Assembly: GCA_017625935.1 (NCBI GenBank)
Contig: JAGALA010000034.1
Coordinates: forward strand, 82,593-126,107
Origin: Clostridia bacterium
GTDB lineage: Bacteria; Bacillota; Clostridia; Oscillospirales; CAG-272
Direction of reading: 5' to 3'
Length of the DNA: 43,515 nt
Below the pieces are notes generated by a model. The model had not been told where the DNA came from, ran no database searches, and worked only from the letters and a program-made list of their open reading frames with translations. Position numbers and translations under genes: made by a program. Positions 33,704-43,385 of the stretch are shown in pieces; within the stretch, counting starts at the first letter, position 1, and each line of letters opens with the position of its first letter.

Positions 33704-35707
33704 ATGAAGAAAAAGAAAAATGTATTCAGAGGGGTTGTCGCTTTTGGCATTCTTCCTGTGCTTGCACTTTTAGATATTGTGCTTGTAGCAGTGCTTGTTT
33801 CAAAGCTCGGCGGATACGAGCTGCCTATTATCACCGCGTGCGTTTCCCTCTACGTATCGTTTGCGATTATTCTTGGCGTGCTTGTTTCGGTTACGGGTAA
33901 GAAAAGGAGCAACGAGAGTGCAAAGAAGGGCCCCGTGCTCGGCAATGTAATGTACGACAAAATCAATTATCAAGACGAACCCGCGTTTATTTGCGATGAA
34001 AACCACAAAATAGTTTGGGTCAACCGCTTTGCCGCAAGCAAAATCGGCGCAAAAAAGACTCTCGGTGCTAATATCAACACTGTTTTCCCATATGACTTTT
34101 CCGCGCAAAGCATCAAAAAGCAAAAGGAAATCCGTGTGGTGTTAAACGGTGAAACATATATCGTTGAGGAAACGAAAATAGACACTCCGAGCGAGCAATA
34201 CTATCTTCTTTATCTCTCAAATATCACCGAGCAGGCTGCACTCGAAAAGCTTCAGCGCGACAAGGAAAAAATTGTTGCGTACATCGTGGTTGACAATCTT
34301 GATGCACTGTTTCAGTTTGAGCAGGAGCAATACCGTGAGACTGCGGCAAAGGTCGAAAAAATCGTGCGTTCCTCTGTTGAATCCGTAAACGGAATTATCA
34401 AGGAGTACGAAAAGGATAAATACGTTGCTATTTTCAATATGGAGGACCTTGACAAGTTCATCAGTGACAATTTCTCCATACTTGATAAGGTCAGAGACAT
34501 CCGTCTTGGAAGCGGCAGTGTGCCCGTTACACTTTCAATAGGTGTTGCTAAAATGGCAGAGGCAAATCTCGCCGAAAAGGAAAAGCTTGCCCACGTTGCG
34601 CTCGACATGGCGCTTCAGCGCGGCGGCGACCAAGCGGTTGTTAAGCTTGAGGATGAGGTTTTGTTCTTCGGCGGCAGGACAAATGCCGTTCAAAAGAGAA
34701 CAAAGGTGCGCGCACGTGTCGTTGCAAACGAGCTTGCGATGAGAATTGCAAAATCCTCAAACGTAATTATTATGGCGCACGCATTCCCCGATTACGATGC
34801 TATCGGTGCGTCCGTCGGTATGGCGCGTCTTGCCAAATTCTGCGGCACTAAGGTTAATATCGTTACAAACTTCAAGGACATCAACGTGAAAAAGATGCTT
34901 AAGCACTTCGACGGAATTGAGGAATACAAAAACGTATTCGTTGACTCCTCAAAGGGCCTTGACCTTGTTAAGGCAGACACGCTCCTTATCATCGTTGACG
35001 TTAATAACATCAATATGTTTGAGTCAAAGGATATAGCCAGAATGGTTGATAACGTAATTATCATCGACCACCACCGTAAAACCGCGGAATACGAAAAGGA
35101 GCCGATTATTTCCTATATTGAAACCTCGGCATCCAGCGCAAGTGAAATTGTTTCCGAGATTTTGGAGCAGGCGCTTCACCTAACACAGCCTATTCCTGCC
35201 GAGGCAAACGCGCTTTATGCGGGCATTTTGCTTGATACTAAGCACTTTACAAAGGGCGCGGGCACGAAAACTCACGCCGCGGCTATGTATTTAAGAGACA
35301 ACGGCGCATCGTACGAAAACGTGCAGGATCTATTTAAATCAAACATTCAAGAGTATAAAAAGGAAGCATCCTTTGGCGAGAAAATCGAGATTTACCGTAA
35401 CTGTATGGCAATTGCACTCAATCCGTACGGTAAGGACAATTCCGACAGAATTATGGCGGCAAAGGTTGCAGACAATTTGCTTGGGCTTGAGGACGTTTCG
35501 GCATCCTTCGTGCTTGTGCAAATCGATAATATAGTTCACATTTCCGCGCGCTCAAACGGCACAGTGAACGTTCAGCTCATTCTTGAAAAGCTAAACGGCG
35601 GCGGACGATACGATGCGGCAGGTGCTCAGGTTAAGGGCACGGGCGTTGCAGACACATTATATAAGCTTAAGGAAGCGATTGATGAATATATCAATCCGGA
35701 GGATTAA
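33704..35707 (+). CDS. gdpP: Cyclic-di-AMP phosphodiesterase GdpP (DHH/DHHA1)
   Basis: This 667-residue membrane enzyme has two hydrophobic helices at residues 10-60, a PAS-like domain at about 85-180, and a degenerate GGDEF-like domain at about 185-320. The DHH phosphodiesterase comes next, with [13 protein letters not shown] (residues 358-370) and IIDHHRK (Asp455-His456-His457). DHHA1 lies at the end ([27 protein letters not shown]). It hydrolyses the second messenger c-di-AMP. The layout and the neighbours rplI and dnaB are as in Bacillus. The gene has its own promoter and AAGGAGG site, and the L9 gene follows after 2 nt. Confidence 0.95.
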   Translation: MKKKKNVFRGVVAFGILPVLALLDIVLVAVLVSKLGGYELPIITACVSLYVSFAIILGVLVSVTGKKRSNESAKKGPVLGNVMYDKINYQDEPAFICDENHKIVWVNRFAASKIGAKKTLGANINTVFPYDFSAQSIKKQKEIRVVLNGETYIVEETKIDTPSEQYYLLYLSNITEQAALEKLQRDKEKIVAYIVVDNLDALFQFEQEQYRETAAKVEKIVRSSVESVNGIIKEYEKDKYVAIFNMEDLDKFISDNFSILDKVRDIRLGSGSVPVTLSIGVAKMAEANLAEKEKLAHVALDMALQRGGDQAVVKLEDEVLFFGGRTNAVQKRTKVRARVVANELAMRIAKSSNVIIMAHAFPDYDAIGASVGMARLAKFCGTKVNIVTNFKDINVKKMLKHFDGIEEYKNVFVDSSKGLDLVKADTLLIIVDVNNINMFESKDIARMVDNVIIIDHHRKTAEYEKEPIISYIETSASSASEIVSEILEQALHLTQPIPAEANALYAGILLDTKHFTKGAGTKTHAAAMYLRDNGASYENVQDLFKSNIQEYKKEASFGEKIEIYRNCMAIALNPYGKDNSDRIMAAKVADNLLGLEDVSASFVLVQIDNIVHISARSNGTVNVQLILEKLNGGGRYDAAGAQVKGTGVADTLYKLKEAIDEYINPED

Positions 35708-35709
35708 TT

Positions 35710-36156
35710 ATGAAGGTAGTACTTTTACAGGACGTTAAGGCACAGGGTAAGAAAAATGATATTGTTGAGGTTTCCGAGGGATATGCAAGAAACTTTCTTT
35801 TCCCAAAAAAGCTCGCTATTCCCGCCGATGCCAAGGCAATAAATGACATTAAAAACAAAAAGAGCTCCGAGGCGCACAAGATTGAGGTTGAAAAGGCGGC
35901 GGCAAGGGAGCTTGCAGCAAAGCTTGAGGGCATAACGGTTAAGCTTAACATCGAGGGCGGAAGCGAGGGCCGTCTTTACGGCGCGGTTACCGCGAAGGAT
36001 ATTGCCGAGGCGTTAAAGAGCCAATTCGGCATTGAAATTGACAAAAGAAAAATTATGCTCGATGCACCTATAAAAGCGTATGGCACGTATAAAATCGATG
36101 CAAAGCTTTATCAAGAGGTGAGCGGAAAGGTTACCGTTTCGGTGCTTGAAAAATAA
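35710..36156 (+). CDS. rplI: 50S ribosomal protein L9
   Basis: The 148-residue protein has the L9 N-terminus ([36 protein letters not shown]), the long connecting helix (about residues 42-75, K/E/A-rich) and the C-terminal domain with [20 protein letters not shown]. It binds 23S rRNA and limits frameshifting. It starts 2 nt after gdpP, and its stop shares a base with the dnaB start. Confidence 0.97.
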   Translation: MKVVLLQDVKAQGKKNDIVEVSEGYARNFLFPKKLAIPADAKAINDIKNKKSSEAHKIEVEKAAARELAAKLEGITVKLNIEGGSEGRLYGAVTAKDIAEALKSQFGIEIDKRKIMLDAPIKAYGTYKIDAKLYQEVSGKVTVSVLEK

Positions 36157-37493
36157 TGGATATTTTACAAAAGAAAATGCCGTATTCTCTCGATGCGGAG
36201 CAAAGCGTGCTCGGCTCAATCATAATTGACCCCGAGTGCTTTGACGATATCGCACAGATTATCAAGGTTGACGATTTCTACCTTGAAATCCACAGAGAAA
36301 TCTATGGCACAATGTATGATTTTAAGTTTCAATCGAAGCCTATAGACGTTATAACTCTCGTAAACTCCCTTGTTTCAAACGGTGTTTACGAGGATGAGGC
36401 GGCGGCGCGCTCATATATCAAGCTCTTGGTTGATATTATTCCGTCGAGCGCAAACGCGAAGGATTATGCTAAGATTGTTTACGACAAAAGTATTTTAAGA
36501 CGTCTTATCGAGGCGTCCGATGCAATCCAAAAGGATGCTTACTCCGAGGGGGACGACGTTGAAAATATCGTTGACCTTGCTGAGCAAAGGGTTTTTGAGA
36601 TCGCACAAAAGAACGAAAAAAGAGATTTCGTGCATATAAGAGACGTTATTCACCAAACGTACAATCGCTTAAGTGAGCTTCAAGAGGCGGAGGGGGACGA
36701 GGCAACGGGACTTAAAACAGGCTTCGGCGACCTTGATAATGTGCTTGTCGGACTCGGCAAGGGTAGCTTGGTTATCGTCGGCGCGCGTCCGGGTGTTGGT
36801 AAAACCTCGTTTTGCTTGAACCTTGCGACAAATATTGCAAAGAAATCGAAAAAGTCCGTTTGCATTTTCTCGCTCGAAATGTCAAACGAGCAGCTCGTTT
36901 CAAGAATTATTTCATCCGAAGCTACAATTGAGGCGAACAAGCTTAGAACAGGCAAGCTTGAGCCGCGCGATTGGGACAATATGGCAAATGCCGTATCCGC
37001 GCTTTCGGAAACCAACATTTATATTGATGATACAACCGACGTGTCAATAACGGGTATGAAGGCAAAATTAAGACGAGTTAAAAACCTCGGCTTGGTTGTT
37101 ATTGACTACCTGCAGCTTATGGAAAGTGAGAAATCAAGAAAGGACGGCTCCCGTGTAAACGAAATTGCCGACATTTCAAGAGGTCTTAAAAAGCTTGCAA
37201 TGGAGCTTGACGTTCCGCTGATCACCTGCTCACAGCTTTCGCGTGGAACTGAAAAGGAAAAGGAAAGACAGCCAATGCTCTCAGACCTTCGTGACTCGGG
37301 CTCTATCGAGCAGGATGCCGATATGGTTATTTTCCTGTCGCGTGACTACTACGGCAAGGACCCCGACAAGGCAAACCAGGTTGACGTTATCGTGGCAAAG
37401 AACCGTCACGGCGGTCTTGGCACAGTAAAAATGGCTTGGTACGGACAGTACACAAAGTTTTCATCATTGGAAACAAATTTAAGTGAGGAATAA
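36156..37493 (+). CDS. dnaB: Replicative DNA helicase DnaB
   Basis: The 445-residue helicase has the N-terminal domain (MPYSLDAEQSVLGSIIIDPE), the linker, and the RecA-like motor with Walker A ARPGVGKTSF (Lys216). The B motif is LVVIDYLQLM, followed by SQLSRGTE and the DLRDSGSIEQDADMVIFL motif of the family. It is equivalent to DnaC of Bacillus. It has a normal size, is not split by an intein, and overlaps rplI by one base. Confidence 0.97.
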   Translation: MDILQKKMPYSLDAEQSVLGSIIIDPECFDDIAQIIKVDDFYLEIHREIYGTMYDFKFQSKPIDVITLVNSLVSNGVYEDEAAARSYIKLLVDIIPSSANAKDYAKIVYDKSILRRLIEASDAIQKDAYSEGDDVENIVDLAEQRVFEIAQKNEKRDFVHIRDVIHQTYNRLSELQEAEGDEATGLKTGFGDLDNVLVGLGKGSLVIVGARPGVGKTSFCLNLATNIAKKSKKSVCIFSLEMSNEQLVSRIISSEATIEANKLRTGKLEPRDWDNMANAVSALSETNIYIDDTTDVSITGMKAKLRRVKNLGLVVIDYLQLMESEKSRKDGSRVNEIADISRGLKKLAMELDVPLITCSQLSRGTEKEKERQPMLSDLRDSGSIEQDADMVIFLSRDYYGKDPDKANQVDVIVAKNRHGGLGTVKMAWYGQYTKFSSLETNLSEE

Positions 37494-37495
37494 TT

Positions 37496-37786
37496 ATGAA
37501 AAAGTACGACAGATATATTGACCGTCTTTTTGACGAGGATAATTTTGAGCCAATCGAGGTTGTGGGCGAGGACGGAAAGACCTATAAGCTCACACAAATT
37601 GCGGTTGTAGAAACAGAGCACGGTGCATACGCAGTTTTGGCTGACGAAAACCTTGGCGAAAACGAGGCGTACGTGTTCTTTATCGACGAGGAGCAGGACT
37701 GCCTCACCTACGTTGATAACGAGCTTGTTGCGAACGAGGTTTTATCCGAGCTTGATGAGGAAATCGACGAGGACTACTACGACTAA
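37496..37786 (+). CDS. DUF1292-family acidic protein
   Basis: The 96-residue very acidic protein has the DUF1292 pattern (EPIEVVGEDGKTYKLTQIAVVE, AYVFFIDEEQD, and a D/E-rich end). The function of the family is unknown; members are widespread in Firmicutes, often near other housekeeping genes. It starts 2 nt after dnaB and ends the operon before a terminator. Confidence 0.85.
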   Translation: MKKYDRYIDRLFDEDNFEPIEVVGEDGKTYKLTQIAVVETEHGAYAVLADENLGENEAYVFFIDEEQDCLTYVDNELVANEVLSELDEEIDEDYYD

Positions 37787-37842
37787 AAAAGACGAAACGT
37801 GCTAAACATCGACACGTGGTGGACCATTTTTATTAAAACCGT

Positions 37843-37873
37843 CAAAAACCTTCCGCCTTTTGGAGGGTTTTTG
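37843..37873 (+). terminator. Rho-independent terminator of the gdpP-rplI-dnaB-DUF1292 operon
   Basis: AAAAACCTTCC pairs (one bulge) with GGAGGGTTTTT over a seven-base loop, followed by T-rich sequence, 57 nt after the stop. Confidence 0.88.
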
Positions 37874-37920
37874 CATAAGAAAAGAAATACATATGGAAAT
37901 GATTTAAGGGGAGGAGAAGA

Positions 37921-39999
37921 ATGGCAAATCGGTTCTTACCGATAACTAAAAACGAGTGCCTTTCGCGCGGTTGGGATGAGGTCGATTTTGTGTACGTTTG
38001 CGGTGACGCATATGTTGACCATCCGTCATTCGGCGCGGCTATAATTTCAAGGGTGCTTGAAAATGCGGGCTTCAGGGTTGCGTTCCTTTCTCAGCCCGAC
38101 TATAAAAGCTGTGAGGATTTTAAAAGGTTTGGCAGACCACGTCTTGGCTTCCTCGTGAGCGCAGGCAACATTGACTCTATGGTGGCGCATTATACCGCCT
38201 CAAAGAAAAAGCGTTCGTATGACTACTATTCCCCGGGCGGAAAAATGGGCAAGCGCCCCGACCGCGCGGTAATCGTTTACTGCAATAGGATAAGAGAGGC
38301 ATATGGGGACGTGCCAATTATCATCGGCGGTCTTGAGGCGTCGCTCAGACGCTTTTCCCACTATGACTATTGGGATGATAAAATCAGGCGCAGCGTGCTT
38401 GTTGACTCTCGCGCTGATATTTTAACCTACGGTATGGGTGAGTCGATTATTTTGCGGCTTGCCACCCTGCTTGACAAGGGTGTGCCGATAAAGAAAATCC
38501 GTGCAGAGCGCGGCTGCGTATATCTTTGCAAGCGCGAGGATGAGGTGCATTTTCCAATAGCGGCTGAATTTGACTTCAATAAAATAAAAGAAGACAAGCG
38601 CGAGTATGCACGCGCGTTTGGAATTCAATACAAAAATCAGGACGCGATAAACGGCAAAGCAATTGTCGAGTATTACGACCAAAAAAAGCTCGTTCAAAAC
38701 CCACCTGCATATCCGCTTGAAAGGGACGAGCTTGACAAAGTTTATGACCTTCCGTATACAAGAACGTACCACCCTGTGTACGAAAAAGAGGGTGGCGTGC
38801 CTGCAATCAGCGAGGTTCGCTTCTCAATTACGCACAACCGCGGATGCTTCGGCGGCTGTAACTTCTGCGCGCTTGCATTCCACCAAGGCAGAAGCGTGCG
38901 CTCACGCAGTATAGAAAGCGTGGTTAAGGAAGCAAAATTAATTACGGAAATGAGTGATTTCAAGGGATATATTCACGATATAGGAGGACCGACGGCAAAC
39001 TTCCGTTACCCTGCCTGCAAAAAGCAGCTCACGGACGGTGTTTGTACCTCAAGAAAGTGCTTAGCCCCGACCCCGTGTCCGAATTTGGAGGTTGACCACT
39101 CCGAATACATTGAACTTTTAAAGGCGGTTGAAGCGCTCCCTAAGGTGAAAAAGGTGTTCATTCGCTCGGGTATTCGCTTTGACTATATGATTTACGATAA
39201 GAGCGATGCGTTTTTCAGAAAATTAGTGCGTGACCACGTCAGCGGTCAGTTAAAGGTTGCGCCCGAGCATTGCTCCGATGCGGTGCTCAGATGTATGGGC
39301 AAGCCGAGCGTTGCGGTATATGACAAATTCCGCGAAAAATACTTTGCGCTTTGCCGCGAATACAAGCTTGAACAGTATATCGTGCCGTATCTTATGTCCT
39401 CGCATCCCGGCAGCACACCGAAGGACGCGGTGGAGCTCTCGCTTTACCTAAAGAGCATAGGACTGAATCCCGAGCAGGTGCAGGATTTTTACCCAACACC
39501 AGGTACGGCATCAACGGTTATGTACTACACAGGCATAAATCCGCTTGACGGAAAGAGCGTTTACTGCCCGACCGAATATCGCGAAAAGTTAATGCAAAGG
39601 GCGCTTTTACAGTACAAGAAGCCCGAAAACAGAAATCTTGTAAGAGAAGCACTTGCCCTGGCAGGACGGGAGGACTTAATTGGCTTCGGCGGCGAATGTC
39701 TTGTCAAGCCCGATATGAGAGTCGGAGCTGAAAACACGCAGTTTGGCGTAAATCAAATTGCTAAAAACGCGAAGAAGCCATCGTTTGGCGACAGCTCTAA
39801 AAAAGCAGGTGCCCTCGGCAAATCGGGCGCAAAAAATGCAAAAAATCCGCGTGAAAGCACGAAAAATTCGTCGAAAAACTCAAAAAATTCAAAGAAATTT
39901 TCAAAAGAAACGGTGAAGTTTGATGATATGGGAAAACATAAAAACACCCCGAATTATCGACACTCCCCCGCTAAAAATCAAAAAAAGACCAAACGCTGA
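37921..39999 (+). CDS. YgiQ-family radical SAM protein with a basic low-complexity tail
   Basis: This 692-residue protein belongs to the YgiQ family. It has the N-terminal domain (MANRFLPITKNECLSRGWDEVDFVYVCGDAYVDHPSFG), the CX3CX2C cluster motif in RGCFGGCNFCALAFHQGR (Cys309, 313, 316) and the DUF3362-like C-terminal part (ending near residue 620). The last ~60 residues are a disordered K/N/S-rich tail with repeats of SKNSKN type. The reaction is not known. The start at ATG 37921 has GGGAGG upstream. The tail contains ATTATCGACACTCCC at 39953, a variant of the dispersed motif. Confidence 0.9.
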   Translation: MANRFLPITKNECLSRGWDEVDFVYVCGDAYVDHPSFGAAIISRVLENAGFRVAFLSQPDYKSCEDFKRFGRPRLGFLVSAGNIDSMVAHYTASKKKRSYDYYSPGGKMGKRPDRAVIVYCNRIREAYGDVPIIIGGLEASLRRFSHYDYWDDKIRRSVLVDSRADILTYGMGESIILRLATLLDKGVPIKKIRAERGCVYLCKREDEVHFPIAAEFDFNKIKEDKREYARAFGIQYKNQDAINGKAIVEYYDQKKLVQNPPAYPLERDELDKVYDLPYTRTYHPVYEKEGGVPAISEVRFSITHNRGCFGGCNFCALAFHQGRSVRSRSIESVVKEAKLITEMSDFKGYIHDIGGPTANFRYPACKKQLTDGVCTSRKCLAPTPCPNLEVDHSEYIELLKAVEALPKVKKVFIRSGIRFDYMIYDKSDAFFRKLVRDHVSGQLKVAPEHCSDAVLRCMGKPSVAVYDKFREKYFALCREYKLEQYIVPYLMSSHPGSTPKDAVELSLYLKSIGLNPEQVQDFYPTPGTASTVMYYTGINPLDGKSVYCPTEYREKLMQRALLQYKKPENRNLVREALALAGREDLIGFGGECLVKPDMRVGAENTQFGVNQIAKNAKKPSFGDSSKKAGALGKSGAKNAKNPRESTKNSSKNSKNSKKFSKETVKFDDMGKHKNTPNYRHSPAKNQKKTKR

Positions 40000-40055
40000 C
40001 AAAATAAGATAAATGCGCGCTTTTCACAAAAAACTACATTTGCCGAAAAAAATAC

Positions 40056-40084
40056 TTGACAAATGGGAAATGCGTGTGTATAAT
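40056..40084 (+). promoter_or_regulatory. Sigma-A promoter of rpmH
   Basis: A perfect TTGACA (40056-40061) and TATAAT (40079-40084) are 17 nt apart and lie 85 nt before the L34 ATG. The -10 also contains TGTGTATAA, a single DnaA-box-like match that is probably chance. Confidence 0.92.
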
Positions 40085-40169
40085 ATTACTTGTCTTAAAG
40101 GATTCGAGATAACAACTTTCAGATTGCGTATTCATTACGACTTCCAATTTGAAACAAGGAGGTGCTAAT

Positions 40170-40304
40170 ATGTTAAGAACTTACCAACCTAAGAAACGCC
40201 AAAGAAAAAAAGAGCACGGCTTCAGAAAGAGAATGAGAACTGCTGACGGCAGAAAGGTTTTAAAGAGAAGACGCGCTAAGGGCAGAGCAAGACTTACTTA
40301 CTAA
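40170..40304 (+). CDS. rpmH: 50S ribosomal protein L34
   Basis: This is a 44-residue, very basic protein ([20 protein letters not shown] at the start, ending [11 protein letters not shown]), the canonical L34. It is the first gene of the rpmH-rnpA-yidD-yidC-jag group, which in Bacillus lies beside oriC and dnaA. Here dnaA is not visible upstream, where the YgiQ gene is found instead. The ribosome site is AAGGAGG. The gene is followed by its own terminator before rnpA. Confidence 0.97.
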   Translation: MLRTYQPKKRQRKKEHGFRKRMRTADGRKVLKRRRAKGRARLTY

Positions 40305-40325
40305 TTAATTGCGCATGCTTTAGAT

Positions 40326-40350
40326 TCGGGACTGCATCTATCTATGCGGT
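40326..40350 (+). terminator. Terminator after rpmH
   Basis: TCGGGACTGCAT pairs with ATGCGGTCCCGA (one G-T) around a six-base loop, followed by TTTTT. It lies 22 nt after the L34 stop and should limit read-through into rnpA. Confidence 0.92.
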
Positions 40351-40375
40351 CCCGATTTTTCATTATTTTGTTTAT

Positions 40376-40393
40376 TTGACAATTTATTGTCAA
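40376..40393 (+). promoter_or_regulatory. Candidate rnpA promoter -35 inside a perfect palindrome
   Basis: TTGACAATTTATTGTCAA is an exact inverted repeat of TTGACAAT. A weak -10 (TAATTATG-like) follows at a plausible distance near 40396-40405. It may be the rnpA promoter with a dimeric-protein site on its -35, or chance. Confidence 0.4.
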
Positions 40394-40501
40394 AAATAAT
40401 TATGCTGTTTATTCAGCTATCAATTTAGTAATCGTGATGGTAAAAGGTGCAGGGATTTGCCTGCAGTAAATGTAAAAGTTTACAAAACGGAGGAAGCGGT
40501 T

Positions 40502-40885
40502 ATGAAGCATATTGCAATCGGAGAAAATCACTTATACTCGAAGACCTACGCAAAGGGACAGAAATTCGTTGGCAAGCACGTAATAGTTTACGTTTTGCGC
40601 GACTTTAAGGCAAAAAAGCTTATGCTTGCACACCCACAAAAGAAATACGTTAACCGTGTCGGACTGACGGTTTCCAAAAAAATCGGCAAGGCGCACGTAA
40701 GAAACAGGGTGAAAAGAATTTTGCGTGAGGGATTAAGACAAGCGGAGCGTAAGCTCGACATTAAAAAGGGCAATTTAATTGTCCTCGTGGCAAAATCATC
40801 ATCTGTTTTTGCCAAAAGCACAGACATTGCTTTCGATATGGAGCGCGCGTTTGTGACATTAAAGATGACACAAGATATCGTATGA
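40502..40885 (+). CDS. rnpA: Ribonuclease P protein component
   Basis: The 127-residue basic protein has the RnpA pattern [24 protein letters not shown], with the RNR signature. It is the protein partner of the RNase P RNA, which matures tRNA 5' ends. The frame can be read back to a TTG at 40457, but ATG 40502 has GGAGG upstream and gives the usual size. It is preceded by the rpmH terminator and overlaps yidD by 4 nt (ATGA). Confidence 0.94.
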   Translation: MKHIAIGENHLYSKTYAKGQKFVGKHVIVYVLRDFKAKKLMLAHPQKKYVNRVGLTVSKKIGKAHVRNRVKRILREGLRQAERKLDIKKGNLIVLVAKSSSVFAKSTDIAFDMERAFVTLKMTQDIV

Positions 40886-41259
40886 AAAAGATACTTTTAT
40901 TTTTCTTGAGAGCATACAAGAAGATAATTTCACCAATCCTGCCGCCCTCGTGCCGCTTTACACCGACTTGCTCGGAGTACGCAATGGAGGCAATAACGAG
41001 GTTTGGCGCGATAAGGGGCACGTTGCTCGGTGCGTACAGATTGCTCAGGTGCAATCCGTTTTGCCGAGGTGGCTATGACCCTGTGCCCGAGAAATTCACC
41101 TTCAAGCGTGTGCGCACAACTTATTCATACGATGAAACAGACGAAGGCGACATCTTTTGCGACGGTTGTTGCGAAGATGAGCCAAAGACAGACAGCCAAT
41201 TGGAAATAGATTCGGCTGAATGTACCGCGCAAGCGGATAACAAAGGAGAAAACAACTAA
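40882..41259 (+). CDS. yidD: Membrane protein insertion efficiency factor YidD
   Basis: This 125-residue protein has the YidD motif [21 protein letters not shown] and [17 protein letters not shown]. It binds the membrane face and assists YidC. The ~45 C-terminal residues are acidic with extra cysteines (FCDGCCEDE), longer than in many members. It is translationally coupled to rnpA and followed by yidC after 1 nt. Confidence 0.95.
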   Translation: MKKILLFFLRAYKKIISPILPPSCRFTPTCSEYAMEAITRFGAIRGTLLGAYRLLRCNPFCRGGYDPVPEKFTFKRVRTTYSYDETDEGDIFCDGCCEDEPKTDSQLEIDSAECTAQADNKGENN

Positions 41260-41260
41260 T

Positions 41261-42373
41261 ATGATGGATTTTTTAGCAGTTCCGTTTGGTTGGGTCTTAA
41301 AGGCATGCTATGCGATATCAAATAACTACGTAGTAGCTCTTTTGATATTCTCACTTGCTATGCAAATCTTGCTTTGCCCATTTGGTATCATCCAACAAAG
41401 AAATATGGTAAAGCAAGCGAAGATGCGTCCAATGGAATACATCATTCGTAAAAAGTACGCGGGCAGAACTGACCGTGCAACACAGCAGAAAATGCAAAAC
41501 GAGATAATGGAGCTTTATCAAAAGGAGGGCTACTCCCCGCTTAAGGGTTGCTTGCCTATGCTTTTGCAGCTCGTTATCATTTTCCCACTTTACCAGGTTG
41601 TAATAAGACCTCTTCAATTTATCGGCGGTATTCCAAAGGCAGTATGTGCAAATATCGTAACTTGCTTTGAAAACTTCAGAAACGAAGCAGGCGAGCTTGT
41701 ATATTCACTTCCAAAATCTGCAAAAGAGGTTTATGTTTCTAACCTTTTAAGAGGTATGGATGCAGGGGAAATCGATGCGGTTCTTACACAGGTTGTGAAC
41801 GATAAGGGAGAAACAATCGTTAGCTCGGAGCAAGCAGGCGAGGCACTTTCACACTTCGTAAATGAGGGCGGAGAGCTAATTGACGCTGTTATTCCAAACG
41901 TATCAATCTTTGGACAAAACCTTGGTGAGCAGCCATTCTCCGCATTTGGAGATTTCAAGGGACTTTGGTTCTTGCTTCTCATTCCTGTTATAAACCTTGG
42001 TCTTATGTACCTTTCACAGTTCTTATCAAAGAAGCTCAATCCACAGCCACAGGAGCAAAATGCCGCAGGCGGTGCTATGAACTCAATGAAGATTATGATG
42101 TGGACAATGCCGCTTATGACCTTCTTCTTTACGTTTACGTTCCCTGCTGCTATCGGTGTTTACTGGATTTTCAGAACACTTCTTTCAATGCTTCAGCAAT
42201 TTATTCTTTCAAAAATTTTCAAGCTTCCAAAATATACCGAAGAGGAACTTAGGGCACTTGAAAAGAAAATGAAGGATGCAAAGAAGGGGCAAAGCAAGCG
42301 CCCCGATATCGTTTATAACAATGGAGAAAAAAGACCGTATAAGTCACTTCACCATATAGACGACGATGAATAA
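41261..42373 (+). CDS. yidC: Membrane protein insertase YidC
   Basis: This 370-residue protein has five clear hydrophobic segments in the 60-kDa inner-membrane-protein fold, near residues 18-38, 90-117, 228-250 and 265-320. The cytoplasmic hairpin IIQQRNMVKQAKMRPMEYIIRKKYAG lies between the first two. A roughly 90-residue soluble loop (about 128-215) is inserted between the second and third segments, making the protein longer than Bacillus SpoIIIJ (about 260 residues). The C-terminal tail is basic. YidC inserts membrane proteins alone or with SecYEG. AAAGGAG precedes the start, where ATGATG leaves a choice of two. Confidence 0.94.
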   Translation: MMDFLAVPFGWVLKACYAISNNYVVALLIFSLAMQILLCPFGIIQQRNMVKQAKMRPMEYIIRKKYAGRTDRATQQKMQNEIMELYQKEGYSPLKGCLPMLLQLVIIFPLYQVVIRPLQFIGGIPKAVCANIVTCFENFRNEAGELVYSLPKSAKEVYVSNLLRGMDAGEIDAVLTQVVNDKGETIVSSEQAGEALSHFVNEGGELIDAVIPNVSIFGQNLGEQPFSAFGDFKGLWFLLLIPVINLGLMYLSQFLSKKLNPQPQEQNAAGGAMNSMKIMMWTMPLMTFFFTFTFPAAIGVYWIFRTLLSMLQQFILSKIFKLPKYTEEELRALEKKMKDAKKGQSKRPDIVYNNGEKRPYKSLHHIDDDE

Positions 42374-42394
42374 AATCTAAAGGAAAAATTTAAT

Positions 42395-43342
42395 ATGAAA
42401 AGCGAATTTACACTACAAGCCAAAACAGTAGAGGAAGCGTATGCAAAGGCAAACGACATCTACTCATCCCTTGGCGAAATTTCTATTGAGGTAATCAACC
42501 CGGGAAAAAAGGGATTTTTGGGAATTGGCAGAGTGCCTGCGGAAATTAAGGTTATCGTAGATGACGGTAAGCCCGAGCGCAAGCCTGCAAAGGAGCAAAA
42601 GCCAAAGGCTGAGAACAAGCCACAAAAGCAAGCAGCTCCAAAGCCCGCAGCTCCTGCACAAAAGACAGAAAATAAGCAGGACAAGCCTCAAAAGCAAAAC
42701 GCACCGAAGCCGGCACCAAAGGCAGAGAACAAGCCTGAGGTAAAGCAAGAAAATAAAGCTCCAAAGCAAGCCGCCCCTGCACCAAAGGCGATTGAGGACA
42801 AGATTCCTACAATTGAGGAAAAGGAAGAGCAAATTAACGTAACTCTTGCAGAAAAGCAGCTTGCGGTAAACTTCCTCACAGGCTTTATCCGTGATATCGG
42901 CTTCAACTGTGAGGTTAAGGCTGATATGACCGTTAACGAAAACGGCTTTGTTCCGCGCCTTATCACAATCGAGGGCGAGGATGCACCAAGCCTTATCGGC
43001 CACAGAGGCGAAATGCTTGACGCACTTCAATACCTTTCAAACCTTTGCTTAGCACGCAAGAGCGAGGGCGAGCACAAGGAATACGTAAGAGTAATTATCG
43101 ATATTGAAAATTACAGAGAAAAGAGAGAAGCAACGCTTCGCGCACTTGCAAGAAGAATGGCTGCAAAGGCTCTTAAGTATCAAAGAAACGTGCTCCTTGA
43201 GCCGATGAACCCATATGAGAGAATGATCATTCACTCCGAGGTTCAATCAATTGAGGGTGTTTCAACTCACTCAGTTGGCTACGATGACAACCGTAAGATT
43301 GTTATCACCTGCGAAAACAAGCGCAGAAACAATAATAAATAA
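42395..43342 (+). CDS. jag: Jag/KhpB RNA-binding protein with a K/P/Q-rich linker
   Basis: This 315-residue protein starts with a Jag_N domain (EAYAKANDIYSSLGEISIEVINPGKKGFLGIG). A low-complexity segment of about 80 residues (K, P, A, Q, E) follows. The KH domain (residues 165-240, with IGHRGEMLDALQYLSNLCLA) and the R3H domain (ending RMIIHSEVQSIEGVSTHSVG) come last. KhpB binds RNA and influences cell division and elongation in Gram-positives. It lies 21 nt after yidC. The final codons (CENKRRNNNK) are partly repeated beyond the gene, at 43469-43515. Confidence 0.95.
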   Translation: MKSEFTLQAKTVEEAYAKANDIYSSLGEISIEVINPGKKGFLGIGRVPAEIKVIVDDGKPERKPAKEQKPKAENKPQKQAAPKPAAPAQKTENKQDKPQKQNAPKPAPKAENKPEVKQENKAPKQAAPAPKAIEDKIPTIEEKEEQINVTLAEKQLAVNFLTGFIRDIGFNCEVKADMTVNENGFVPRLITIEGEDAPSLIGHRGEMLDALQYLSNLCLARKSEGEHKEYVRVIIDIENYREKREATLRALARRMAAKALKYQRNVLLEPMNPYERMIIHSEVQSIEGVSTHSVGYDDNRKIVITCENKRRNNNK

Positions 43343-43357
43343 TCGTGAATCGTGATA

Positions 43358-43385
43358 AACAGCCGCCAAATTTTGGCGGCTGTTC
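43358..43385 (+). terminator. Terminator-like hairpin after jag
   Basis: AACAGCCGCCAAA pairs with TTTGGCGGCTGTT. The T-run after it is poor. It is 16 nt past the jag stop. Confidence 0.65.

Noticed and set aside
40075..40083. DnaA box (TGTGTATAA) marking oriC upstream of rpmH
   Set aside because: It is a single match overlapping the -10 hexamer, with no further boxes, no AT-rich unwinding region and no dnaA gene.
42464..43030. A 188-codon minus-strand frame rich in L and C inside jag
   Set aside because: It is the antisense of the K/P/Q-rich linker of a well-supported gene.
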